Source of the DNA: Kocuria varians
GTDB lineage: Bacteria; Actinomycetota; Actinomycetes; Actinomycetales; Micrococcaceae
DNA: 64,000 nucleotides
Assembly (NCBI RefSeq): GCF_006539885.1
Contig: NZ_BJNW01000001.1
Location: 1 to 64,000, forward strand
Direction: 5' to 3'
The notes under the pieces are model-generated. The model was not told where the DNA came from and ran no database searches. It saw nothing but the letters and a program-made list of their open reading frames with translations. Both the position numbers and the translations under genes were made by a program. This document shows, piece by piece, positions 25,653 to 33,556 of this stretch (its first letter is position 1; each line of letters starts with the position of its first letter).

Positions 25653-27294
25653 CGTAAAGTTGAACGTTCGAACCTTGCCCCGCCTGATCGCGAGGCAAGG
25701 TTCTTTCGTTGTGTGGCCTGGGGATGGCGGCGAGGATCGTCGCGATCGTCTGGGCCGGTTCGAGGGCGGCTTGGTCGTCGTCATCGATGGTGATGCGGTC
25801 GAACAGTGCCCGGTTGAGCATCCGCCGTTCGGCGGGTTCGGCCTTCGCGTAAACGTCGCCGATGTCGGTGAGCAGGCCGAGGATCGCGTCGAGCCCGACC
25901 TTCGCGTTGTCGTAGGTCGATGTGAGGGTGTCGAGCCGGCCGGTGATGGCGTGGAGGCTCGCGCGGATGCGGTCCTGTTCGGTTTTGAGGAGGTCGATGG
26001 GGATCGCGTCGGCGTAGTGGGCTTGGAGGAGCTTGACCTGTTCGGCTTCGAGCTTGACCTTCTGCCCGGCAAGGAGGGTCCGTTCATCGCTGGTTGACTC
26101 GGCGAGGGCGTCGAACACCTGCCCGAGGACGGCCTGGATCTGTCCGGCCTCGTCCTCGGTGACGGAGACGTGCTGGTAGCGGGTCTCGATGCTCTGCTCG
26201 ACGCGGTGGACGAGGGCGGCGGTGCGCTGGCAGTCGTTGCGCTTGAACCGGCGGCCGGTGCAGGTGAAGTAGTCGTAGGCGACGCCCTGGTGGTTGCGGG
26301 GCCGTTCGAACATGAGCTTCTTCCCGCAGCCGCAGTAGATCGAGCCTTTGAGGTAGTGGTCGTACTTCTGCGGCTTGTCGCCGGTGACGTGGTTCTGCTG
26401 GAGGATCGTCTGTACCTGTTCGAACGTCTCCGGGGTCACGAGTGGCTGATGGGTGCCGGGGTAGGTGACCTCGCGGAACGTGACGATGCCCTGGTAGTAG
26501 GGGTTCGTGAGGATCTTGTGCAGCCCCGTGGTCGTGACCGGCTTCGCGGGGAACGTCGGCGTGGGCCGGGTGACAAGGCCGCGGGTCTCCAGCTCCCGGG
26601 AGAGCTTCGATACGGACCAGTCGCCGGTGGCGTAGGCGGTGAACGCGAACCGGATCAGGTCGGCCCGGTCGGGATCGAGCTGCACGTCGCGCACTTCGTG
26701 CCCGTTCGCATCGGTGAGGCGGACGTTGAGGTAGCCGATGGACGCTTTCTGCACGAGCCCCTTGGTGACCTCTTGGGCGAGGTTCAGGGAGTAGAACTCC
26801 GCGATCGAGGCCATGATGCCGTGCATGAGCATCCCGGAGGGCGTCTCGTCGATGTTCTCCATCACCGAGACGAGCGTGACCCCGGCTTGGCGGAGTGTGG
26901 CGTGGATGATCGCGTCATCGAGCCGGTTTCGGGCGATCCGGTCGACCTTGTTGATGATGCAGTACCGGACGGGATGCTCGGCGAGGTAGTCCAGCATCTC
27001 CTGGAGGGCTTTGCGGCGGGCGGTCTTGCCGGACTCGCCGGGCTCGATGAACTCCGCGACGATGACCGCACCGAGCTGGTCGGCCTTGCGGGCGGCGGCC
27101 TCGCGCTGCGCGGGGATGGACAGGCCTTCTTCGAGGCCGTTGCGGGTGGCTTGGTCCTTGGTGGAGACCCGCAGGTAGGAGATCGCCGGCACTTTCCCAT
27201 CGGGAAGGGTGACGTCGAGGGCCTGGGTCGCGGGGCCGGCGAGGGAACGCAGGGCGCTGAGGTCGAGGCCGGCAGGAAGGTCGAGGAGCGTCAT
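25591..27294 (-). CDS. Large serine recombinase/integrase of the element; reading frame ends inside the tRNA
   Basis: Serine recombinases cut and religate DNA through a phosphoserine; this one likely integrates and excises the element. From the ATG the product has 567 residues. It comprises a resolvase domain with catalytic serine in YLRVSTKDQ, a Recombinase domain and a zinc ribbon (YCGCGKKL ... YFTCTGR ... DC). A coiled-coil region follows (about 380-500). An earlier GTG (27321) adds nine residues. The last residues, RGIEPLTFSLRTKRSTN, are encoded by the antisense strand of tRNA-Ala, and the stop lies in the D arm. So the protein end depends on the integration junction and would differ in the excised circle. 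Confidence 0.93.
   Translation of the reverse strand: MTLLDLPAGLDLSALRSLAGPATQALDVTLPDGKVPAISYLRVSTKDQATRNGLEEGLSIPAQREAAARKADQLGAVIVAEFIEPGESGKTARRKALQEMLDYLAEHPVRYCIINKVDRIARNRLDDAIIHATLRQAGVTLVSVMENIDETPSGMLMHGIMASIAEFYSLNLAQEVTKGLVQKASIGYLNVRLTDANGHEVRDVQLDPDRADLIRFAFTAYATGDWSVSKLSRELETRGLVTRPTPTFPAKPVTTTGLHKILTNPYYQGIVTFREVTYPGTHQPLVTPETFEQVQTILQQNHVTGDKPQKYDHYLKGSIYCGCGKKLMFERPRNHQGVAYDYFTCTGRRFKRNDCQRTAALVHRVEQSIETRYQHVSVTEDEAGQIQAVLGQVFDALAESTSDERTLLAGQKVKLEAEQVKLLQAHYADAIPIDLLKTEQDRIRASLHAITGRLDTLTSTYDNAKVGLDAILGLLTDIGDVYAKAEPAERRMLNRALFDRITIDDDDQAALEPAQTIATILAAIPRPHNERTLPRDQAGQGSNVQLYVELRGIEPLTFSLRTKRSTN
25621..25660. other. Probable element/chromosome junction (att site) at the tRNA 3' end
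   Basis: The change from the core genes to the conjugative element falls at the 3' end of tRNA-Ala, directly against the integrase gene. The T arm and acceptor 3' strand (GGTTCGATTCCCCTAAGCTC) are the expected core. I saw no second copy in the window, so the other end of the element must lie to the right of it. The exact crossover cannot be set from one end. Confidence 0.6.
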
Positions 27295-27458
27295 GGTCGT
27301 GACTGCCTTTCGGGCGCTCACCCATTCCCAGAAGGGATGGGTGCGGGCGCCGTCGGGCTGTCACGACACAGATGGGGAGGCCTGCCGAACCGCGACGGGT
27401 TCGGGCAACAAAGGGTAAGCCGGTAGCGCCCTGATGGACGTACTACGTACCAGGGATT

Positions 27459-27659
27459 CTACCGCTCGCTGCTCAGCAGCGCCCGGAGTCGGGTGCCGGC
27501 CTGCCCGGCCTTCGTGCCGGTGCCGGCTTCTCGCAGGGCGACGCGGATGAGGACTTCGGCGACCTTCTCCACGTCGATCTGCTCGCGCCGGGTGAAGGTG
27601 ACGCGCAGGTTCCGGTCCGCGGAGGGCCGCTGGGTCTTGCGTTGATAATTCCGCACCAC
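27459..27659 (-). CDS. Small basic protein of the element
   Basis: A 66-residue, Arg/Lys-rich protein (VRNYQRKTQRPSADRNLRVT, then FTRREQIDVEKVAEVLIRVA). The second half looks like one amphipathic helix. Its position directly before the integrase in the transcription direction, the last gene of the transfer block, suggests a role in recombination control or regulation, such as a directionality factor; this is inference from position and size. No named family recognised. Confidence 0.6.
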   Translation of the reverse strand: MVRNYQRKTQRPSADRNLRVTFTRREQIDVEKVAEVLIRVALREAGTGTKAGQAGTRLRALLSSER

Positions 27660-27669
27660 CGCTCGTCAC

Positions 27670-28266
27670 CTACCCATCGTCTGAGCGCGCGGCATCATCG
27701 AGGCGGGCGAAGACGGCGTCTTCGGCGGCCTTGCGGCGGGCGACCTGCGCGATCACGAACGCCACGAAGTCCGCGCGGCGGTCGGTGATCGGGGTGTCCT
27801 CGACCGGCGGGGCGGGTGGTTCGCCGGGCCAGGCGGTCTGTCGGGAGGGCCGGTCGCGGTCCAGGCGGGTGCCGGAGGCGGCGACCCAGTCGCGGAGGCG
27901 CTGGCGGGCGGCGGTGAAGTCGCGGTGCCAGCCGATCGCGGCGGAGGCGTTCTGTTCGGGGTCGTAGGCGCCGAGCCAGTGCAGGTGCAGAGCGGACAGC
28001 TCCCATTGGAGCTCGGGGTGGCGGTGCCAGTAGGGCGGGATCACCGACGCGGGCAGCGCGTAGGTTCGCCTCAGCCATTCGACCCACCGGTTGAGGGCGA
28101 GCCATTCCTGTTCCAGGTCGTGAGAGAGCAGCAGGTTCCAGTTCACCGGACGAGGCGGCCCCGGGATGTCATCGTCAGGGTCGAGCCGCCCGAAGTCCTC
28201 CTCCTCCCATTCCTCGGGTTCGGAGCCCATGTCGTCGGGTGGGAGCGTGGCGTCGTCGTTCATCAT
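27670..28266 (-). CDS. DUF4913-like protein of the conjugative element
   Basis: A 198-residue soluble protein. After an acidic leader (about 1-40) comes the DUF4913-type core: FNWNLLLSH-like entry, LNRWVEWLRRTYALPASVIPPYWHRH split around residue 70, then ELQWELSALHLHWLGAYD. Proteins of this family are regular members of actinobacterial ICEs and plasmids; their role is unknown. GAGAGGGG precedes the start. It lies 12 bases after the SSB-like gene, so it is in the same operon. Confidence 0.75.
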   Translation of the reverse strand: MMNDDATLPPDDMGSEPEEWEEEDFGRLDPDDDIPGPPRPVNWNLLLSHDLEQEWLALNRWVEWLRRTYALPASVIPPYWHRHPELQWELSALHLHWLGAYDPEQNASAAIGWHRDFTAARQRLRDWVAASGTRLDRDRPSRQTAWPGEPPAPPVEDTPITDRRADFVAFVIAQVARRKAAEDAVFARLDDAARSDDG

Positions 28267-28278
28267 GCTTCGCCCCTC

Positions 28279-28758
28279 TCACATGGCCCGTGCGGGCTGC
28301 TCATAGTCGGGCTGGTCCTGCACGGGCGGCTCGAACGCGACCTGCCGCGCCGGTCGTTGACGGTCCGGGGACTCCATCTGGGAGCGGCGACGCGGGGTGC
28401 CGACCTCGGTGTTCATGCGGGCGAGGTCGTGTCCGAACCGGCTTGCGATGAACTCCGTCGATTCGACGCCGGTTTTGGGGTTCGTGCTTGTCTGCGTGCG
28501 ACCGATCGCGAGGAACCAGTCGCCCTTGGCGAGCTTCACTTCGCCGCTCTCGGCAGCGCCTCGGAACGCCACCACATCGTGGAAGGTCGTGGGGAGCTTG
28601 ATCCGGGACCCATCGGCTGCGAAGTCGTAGTGCTCCTGCCCGGCCTTGAAATACAGACGTTTCTTGCCCTCGCTGCCTGACGGCTGCGGATCGGAAGCGA
28701 CGAACCCATAGAAGGCCGTGTCCAGCTCCGGGTCCGGGTCGCGTGGCTGCTCGTTCAT
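28279..28758 (-). CDS. Single-stranded DNA-binding protein-like (OB-fold)
   Basis: About 159 residues. The segment FYGFVASDPQPSGSEGKKRL through ATRFGHDLARMNTEV-like (…ASRFGHDLARMNTEVG, about 17-123) has the strand pattern of an SSB OB-fold, with a charged, disordered tail as in SSB. AGGAG precedes the ATG. In a conjugative element it would coat the transferred strand on entry or exit. Alternative: a PriB/SSB-like regulator; tetramer contacts cannot be judged by eye. Confidence 0.7.
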   Translation of the reverse strand: MNEQPRDPDPELDTAFYGFVASDPQPSGSEGKKRLYFKAGQEHYDFAADGSRIKLPTTFHDVVAFRGAAESGEVKLAKGDWFLAIGRTQTSTNPKTGVESTEFIASRFGHDLARMNTEVGTPRRRSQMESPDRQRPARQVAFEPPVQDQPDYEQPARAM

Positions 28759-28816
28759 CGTGTGCTCCTGACGGTCTGCTCAGGCGGCCACCACTCGTCG
28801 GGGCCGCTGCGGCAGG

Positions 28817-28825
28817 CAGGTGCAC
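28817..28825. promoter_or_regulatory. CAGGTGCAC motif upstream of the SSB-like gene
   Basis: One of at least four exact copies of CAGGTGCAC in leader regions of this element, here between the coupling-protein gene and the SSB-like gene, about 60 bases before the latter's start. Confidence 0.5.
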
Positions 28826-28845
28826 TCGCCCTCCCGTCCACCGGG

Positions 28846-30636
28846 TCAGTCCCAGTGGGCGTCGTGGAGGAGGCGTTCGACCTCGGCCCGGTCGGCTTTG
28901 AGCTGGGCGCCGTCGGGGCGGTTGGGCCAGGCGCGCAGGTCGGTGATGATCGGTGGCGCCGAGCGGAGCAGGGTGACGGCGGTGCCGAACGGGAGGGTCC
29001 TGATCCGGTCCGGGGGGAGGATCGCGACCCGGCGGACGGAGCGTTGGTTGGAGCGGGAGCCGTAGTCGCCGACCGTGGTCGAGTCTGTCAGCTCGTCGCG
29101 TTCCCCGATCAGTGTGGAGAGGTCTTGGAGGTCGCGGCTGTTGGAGGCTCCTCCGAGGAGGATCTTCACGATCGAGGCGTCCCAGATCGCTCCGGCCTGG
29201 TGCTCGTTCCACTTGTCCCGCGCCTGCGCGAGCGACTGCAACACCGCGAGCGTCGTGATCCCGGTTCCGCCGCCCTCGGCCATCAACGTCGGCAGGCTCG
29301 GCAGCGGGGCGAGGTTGCCGATCTCGTCCAGGGCGAGGAGCATCGGTGGGTCGAGGCGGGCGCCTGTGGAGCGGGCGGCGAGGCGGCGGGCGGTCTCGAC
29401 CAGATCCTCCACCAGCGCCGCCACCAGGGCGGCACTGTTCCCGGCTCCGGCGCCGGTGGCGAGGAGAAACAGGGTGCCCCGCTGTCGGATGAACGCTTCC
29501 GGATCGAACTCCTCGCCCTCTCCCGGGGAGACGGCGTCGAGCACTCGCGGGTCAGCGAGGGCTGCGAGTGAGAGGGAGACGCCTTGCCAGATGGAGTCGC
29601 GGGTGCGGGGGTCGGCGTCGATCATCGACGCGAGCGAGTCCGCCCACCCGGTCGCCGCGTCCGGATGGTTGGTGAGGATCGCGACCGCATCCGCCGCGCT
29701 CGTGGGGTCGAGCGTCCACCGGAACAGCTCAGTCGGGGTGCGCCGGTCCAGGGCGGCGGCGTGCAGCAGCGCTTGGAGCGCGGCACGGGTTTTCCCTTCC
29801 CAGAAGTCGCCGCCTTCGACGCCACCCGCGGACAGTCCGGTGGCCGAGGCGAGGCCGGCGGCGCGGATCATCGCGGTCTGCGGCGACTCGCACCCCCGGA
29901 TCGGCGACCAGCGGAGCCCGGCGGGCAGTCCTTCGGCGAGGTGCTGTGGATCGAACACCGCCACCGGGCCGATGCGCTTCCTCGCGCGCAGGCAGGCGGT
30001 GACGTTATCGGGACGCGTGCTGGTCGTGACCACCGCGCCGGGGGCGTCGAGGATCGCCGGGATCACGAGGAACAGGCCCTTGCCGCTTCTCGGTGCGCCG
30101 ACGAGGAGGATCGAGTCCTCGATGGAGGCCCAGACCTCGTGCCGGTGCGCGGTGCCGAGCCGGTAACCGACATCCCGGGGTACGGGGCTGTCGAGTGTGG
30201 GGCGCAGGGTGCTGGCGCGGCGCATCAACGCTTTGGTGGAGGCGGTCTGGGCGATCTCGTGGCGGGTGGCGGTGCCCTCCTGCCGGTGCGGATCCAGTGC
30301 GGCCTGACGCATTGTGCGACGGATCAGACCCCACGCCCAGAACCCGGCCGTGACGAGAGCGCCGAGCATGAGGAGGGCGATCACCCAGTAGACGAAGGGG
30401 TTCAGGCCGTCGGCGCCGAGCTGCCCGCCGGGATCACCCGGGTTGAAGAACACCGCGACCCCGCCGGCCGCTCCGGCGGTGGGTTGCGGGGTGCCGCTGA
30501 GGAACGCCGCCACGCTACCGGCGGCGCGGAGGACGAACGCGACGCCGAGGAGGCCGCCGACGGCGATGAGGATCAGGTTGGTGAGCTCGTCGCCCATCTG
30601 CCCGCTGCCGCCGGGGCGGCCCTGCGGCCCGATCAC
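28846..30636 (-). CDS. Type IV coupling protein (VirD4/TraG family)
   Basis: This membrane ATPase brings the relaxase-DNA complex to the transfer channel. With the GTG start overlapping the preceding stop (GTGA) it has 596 residues; a later ATG (30597) is possible. Two N-terminal helices (about 18-45 and 75-100) precede the ATPase: Walker A LLVGAPRSGKGLFLV, then TTSTRPD. Walker B is LLALDEIGNLAPLPSL, followed by GGGTGITTLAVLQSLAQARD, all typical of TraG/VirD4. The C-terminal part is short with no all-alpha domain obvious. Its presence indicates the element is self-transferable or was. Confidence 0.92.
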   Translation of the reverse strand: MIGPQGRPGGSGQMGDELTNLILIAVGGLLGVAFVLRAAGSVAAFLSGTPQPTAGAAGGVAVFFNPGDPGGQLGADGLNPFVYWVIALLMLGALVTAGFWAWGLIRRTMRQAALDPHRQEGTATRHEIAQTASTKALMRRASTLRPTLDSPVPRDVGYRLGTAHRHEVWASIEDSILLVGAPRSGKGLFLVIPAILDAPGAVVTTSTRPDNVTACLRARKRIGPVAVFDPQHLAEGLPAGLRWSPIRGCESPQTAMIRAAGLASATGLSAGGVEGGDFWEGKTRAALQALLHAAALDRRTPTELFRWTLDPTSAADAVAILTNHPDAATGWADSLASMIDADPRTRDSIWQGVSLSLAALADPRVLDAVSPGEGEEFDPEAFIRQRGTLFLLATGAGAGNSAALVAALVEDLVETARRLAARSTGARLDPPMLLALDEIGNLAPLPSLPTLMAEGGGTGITTLAVLQSLAQARDKWNEHQAGAIWDASIVKILLGGASNSRDLQDLSTLIGERDELTDSTTVGDYGSRSNQRSVRRVAILPPDRIRTLPFGTAVTLLRSAPPIITDLRAWPNRPDGAQLKADRAEVERLLHDAHWD

Positions 30637-31175
30637 GACAGGCTCCTGACGGCGATCGTGCCGGAGACCCGCCCGACCAGCACCACCTCGCCCGCCTTCG
30701 CCGCCGCGACGAGCGCCGGGTCGAGCAGGGCGCGTGCGCACCCGTCCGGGGTCGCGTCGGTGTGTGCGGTGATGAGGGCGACGGCGACGTCTTCCCCGGC
30801 GATGAACCCGTCGCCGCCGTCCACGGAGATCGGATCAGCCGCCCGCTGGCGCTTCACCGCCCGCCGCGGCTCGGACTTCTCCTCGGGCTCGGGGGCCGGG
30901 GCGGGGCGTTTCGCGGCGGGAAGGATGTCGGTGAACGTGGTGCCGTCGCTCTCGTGGACGGTCACCCTGACGGCGATGGTCCGGTCGCCCGTGGCGTGGT
31001 CGATGATCTGCGCGAACATGGCCCGCCGCCACGCGCCCGCCCCGTCGGGCGGGTCGACGGGGCGGGTGTCGAGGGTGGCGGTGAGGGTGCCGTCGTCGTG
31101 CACGTCGAGCACGAGATGCGGCACCGACACCGGAACAGACGAAGGAACAGCGGCAGAAGCAGGGGCGTGTCTCAT
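30633..31175 (-). CDS. Conserved ICE protein of unknown function
   Basis: A 180-residue soluble protein. The first half is beta-rich (VPHLVLDVHDDGTLTATLDT, IAVRVTVHESDGTTFTDILP), the middle is a Pro/Glu/Lys linker (about 85-115), and the end is again ordered (AVALITAHTDATPDG). It is translationally coupled to the coupling protein and always travels with it in related elements as far as I recall. No motif gives a function. Confidence 0.65.
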   Translation of the reverse strand: MRHAPASAAVPSSVPVSVPHLVLDVHDDGTLTATLDTRPVDPPDGAGAWRRAMFAQIIDHATGDRTIAVRVTVHESDGTTFTDILPAAKRPAPAPEPEEKSEPRRAVKRQRAADPISVDGGDGFIAGEDVAVALITAHTDATPDGCARALLDPALVAAAKAGEVVLVGRVSGTIAVRSLS

Positions 31176-31180
31176 GCCGC

Positions 31181-31189
31181 CAGGTGCAC
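31181..31189. promoter_or_regulatory. CAGGTGCAC motif directly before a start codon
   Basis: On the coding strand it reads GGTGCACCTGGCGGCATG, ending at the start codon of the conserved ICE gene. This is nearly the same as the copy before the VirB8-like gene (GGTGCACCTGGTGGCATG). Confidence 0.55.
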
Positions 31190-31203
31190 CACCCGACCCC
31201 GGC

Positions 31204-32691
31204 CTATGTGCGCGCGGCGGCGCGCGAGCTGGTGTCGAAGAGCCGATTTTCGGCGGGATGGAGCTGGTGCTGGACCACGTAGGAGGAGCCCTTGATCTTC
31301 CACAGACCCTGCCCGACCCCGAGCGTCGGCAGTAGCCCCTGCTCAGTGCCCGTCAACCCGAGAGCTGCGGAGGTGGGGCCGAGCTGATCGGATTCCTGCC
31401 GGTAGATCACCCGCGTCTCCGCATTCGCGAGAAGCGAGTTGGCGAGGCCGCGCATGGCCGATCCCTGATCGCCCACATTGTCGAGATCGCTGATCTTGTG
31501 GAAGATCATCGCGTTCGCGATCCCGTACGCCCGCGCGAGCCGCCAGTGCGCATCCATCCGCCGCAACAACGCCGGCTGGGACATCAGCCGCCAGGCCTCG
31601 TCGTAGATGCACCAGCGCTGCCCACCGGCCGGGTCCAGGAGCGCCGCTTCCATCCACGCCGACGAACACGTCATCAGCGCCGAGATCAGCGTGGAGTTCT
31701 CGGTGACCTGGGACAGGTCGAGGGAGATCATCGGCAACGACGGATCGAACACCTCCGTCGACGGGCCGTCGAAGAGACCGGCGAGGTCGCCGTGCACTAG
31801 ACGACGCAGCGCATGCCCGACCATGCGACCGTCCTCCCGGAGGCGGCCGTCGGGGTCGTCGGCGGGGTCGAGGAGGTGGTCGACGACCATCGGCAGGATC
31901 GGCACGTCGTTGTCCCGCATCGTCACCGCCAGCGCCGTGTCGATCGCGGTGTGCTCCAACGGCGACATCGGCCGCGCCAGCACCGTCTCCGTGAGGGCGC
32001 CGATGAGGTCGCGGCGTCGGGAGATGACCGTCGCGGTCCACTGCTGGTCACTCATCCCGGCCGGCCGGTACCCCTCATCGAGCGGGTTCAACCGGGTCGA
32101 GAGGCCGTGGCCGAGCTTGATCGCCCGACCCCCGACCGCCTCCGCGACCGCCGTGTGCTCGCCTTTCGGGTCGCCGGGGATGTAGACGCGCCGCCCGAAC
32201 CCCAGCGAGCGGGTGTAGAGGGCTTTCGCGAGCGATGATTTCCCGCTGCCGACGATGCCGGCCACCACAATGTTTGGGGCGGTGATGATCCCGTTCGCGT
32301 ACAGCACCCATGGGTCGTAGACGAAGCTGCCGCCGGAGTAGAGGTCTTGGCCGATGAATACGCCTTGGGAGCCGAGGCCGCCTTCGGCGAGGAACGGATA
32401 CGCACCAGCCAACATGGCGGAGGTGTCCTGATGCCGCGGCAACCGGAACCGGCCCGGTGACCTGAGCGCGGCGGGGCCGGGTTCGCCGGCGGCGGGCAGA
32501 TACCGGGTCGCCTTCCGCTCCGCCCGGTCCGCCGTCTTCTTCGCTTTCGCTTCGGCCAGCTCGCGTTGGCGTTGTTCGGCGAGGAGCCGGGCGGCGGCCT
32601 GCCGGCGCTGTGTGCGCAGGCGGCGGCGTTCTTTCGACGGGGCGACGAGGACGGCGGTGTGCAGGCGCTCGGCCTCCGGCTGCCGGGTCAC
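31204..32691 (-). CDS. VirB4/TraC-like conjugation ATPase
   Basis: This ATPase powers assembly of the transfer machine. The GTG start overlaps the upstream stop (GTGA) and gives 495 residues. A basic coiled-coil leader (about 15-70, RRRLRTQRRQAAARLLAEQR) is followed by VVAGIVGSGKSSLAKALYTR (Walker A). Later come IPGDPKGEH, Walker B-like WCIYDEAWRLMS, and HKISDLDNVGDQGS with RVIYRQESDQ near the end. It is shorter than Gram-negative VirB4, as usual for the actinobacterial form, because the N-terminal part is a separate protein (here probably the SCO6880-family gene). Confidence 0.9.
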   Translation of the reverse strand: MTRQPEAERLHTAVLVAPSKERRRLRTQRRQAAARLLAEQRQRELAEAKAKKTADRAERKATRYLPAAGEPGPAALRSPGRFRLPRHQDTSAMLAGAYPFLAEGGLGSQGVFIGQDLYSGGSFVYDPWVLYANGIITAPNIVVAGIVGSGKSSLAKALYTRSLGFGRRVYIPGDPKGEHTAVAEAVGGRAIKLGHGLSTRLNPLDEGYRPAGMSDQQWTATVISRRRDLIGALTETVLARPMSPLEHTAIDTALAVTMRDNDVPILPMVVDHLLDPADDPDGRLREDGRMVGHALRRLVHGDLAGLFDGPSTEVFDPSLPMISLDLSQVTENSTLISALMTCSSAWMEAALLDPAGGQRWCIYDEAWRLMSQPALLRRMDAHWRLARAYGIANAMIFHKISDLDNVGDQGSAMRGLANSLLANAETRVIYRQESDQLGPTSAALGLTGTEQGLLPTLGVGQGLWKIKGSSYVVQHQLHPAENRLFDTSSRAAART

Positions 32692-33452
32692 AGGTACAGC
32701 CCTCGCGAGTCGGCGACCTCCACGATCGCATCCGGCAGGAACCACGACGAGCCATCTGGGCGCTCTGCCCCGCGATGCTGCCCCGCACCCCGCCCCACGG
32801 CGGTGTCATTGACCGGCTCGGGTTCGGGGGTGTCGATGCGGCGGGACAGGCCGACGTAGTTCAGGTCGGGGCTGTAGGTGAGGGCGTAGTCGCCGTCGGT
32901 GACGAGCCGATCCGCGGGAGTCTGCGGGGCGGTCTCGTAGACGTACCCGTTCTCCAGCGCAGCGCTCACCGTCTCCTCGCCGTAGTCGAAGGCGGCGAGG
33001 TATGCGATCGCGGCATCCGGACCCTGCCGGTCGATGATCTCCATCACCGGCTCCGCCTCACTCCCTTGGAGGAACACGACGCTCACCCACCGGTGCTGCG
33101 GCTCGTCGGGTCGCCAGGCGATCTGCCCGGCCCGGTTCGTCGCCCGGTCGAGTACCGTGTCGGCCTGCCCGATGTGCGCCGCCGCCTCGTGCAGCGCGGC
33201 GGCGGCTTCGAAGGTGAGCTGGCTGCCCGCCTCCCGGTCACCGGAATCGGTCATCGCTCGTCCGGTGTGCTGCTGCTGGGCGCGGGCGAGCTGGTCGAGC
33301 ACCTGAGACAGGTTCCGTGTGGTCGCCATGAGTTCGCCGATCACCGGATACAGCACCTCGGGGTTCTCGATGCGCTGGGTGGCGTGGGCGAGCCCGCGGA
33401 TCGCCTCAGAGGCTTCGCGGGCATCGGCGGCAGGGTCGTTGAACGTGGGCAT
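32688..33452 (-). CDS. Conserved ICE protein of unknown function
   Basis: About 254 residues. The N-terminal half is helical with a possible coiled coil (LVDQLARAQQQHT-like region, about 45-65; AAAALHEAAAHIGQADTVLD, about 85-105). The C-terminal half is mixed alpha/beta (HRWVSVVFLQGSEAEPVMEI and IAYLAAFDYGEETVSAALEN). GGAGG lies seven bases before the ATG. It heads the segment that runs through the VirB4-like and coupling-protein genes, because the next gene upstream faces the other way. Function unknown. Confidence 0.65.
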   Translation of the reverse strand: MPTFNDPAADAREASEAIRGLAHATQRIENPEVLYPVIGELMATTRNLSQVLDQLARAQQQHTGRAMTDSGDREAGSQLTFEAAAALHEAAAHIGQADTVLDRATNRAGQIAWRPDEPQHRWVSVVFLQGSEAEPVMEIIDRQGPDAAIAYLAAFDYGEETVSAALENGYVYETAPQTPADRLVTDGDYALTYSPDLNYVGLSRRIDTPEPEPVNDTAVGRGAGQHRGAERPDGSSWFLPDAIVEVADSRGLYL

Positions 33453-33556
33453 GGTGGACCTCCGTGATCGTCGTGACGAAGGCCAGGTGCTCGCGGACTC
33501 TCGGTGTCAGTGGTGCCGGTTACCGTTATCTCGCAGGCAGATCGAGAGGAACCGAG

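Noticed and set aside
27421-27460. GTACTACGTAC-type repeat before the integrase as an att site
   Set aside because: It is short and not adjacent to the element boundary, which lies at the tRNA; more likely part of a promoter or nothing.
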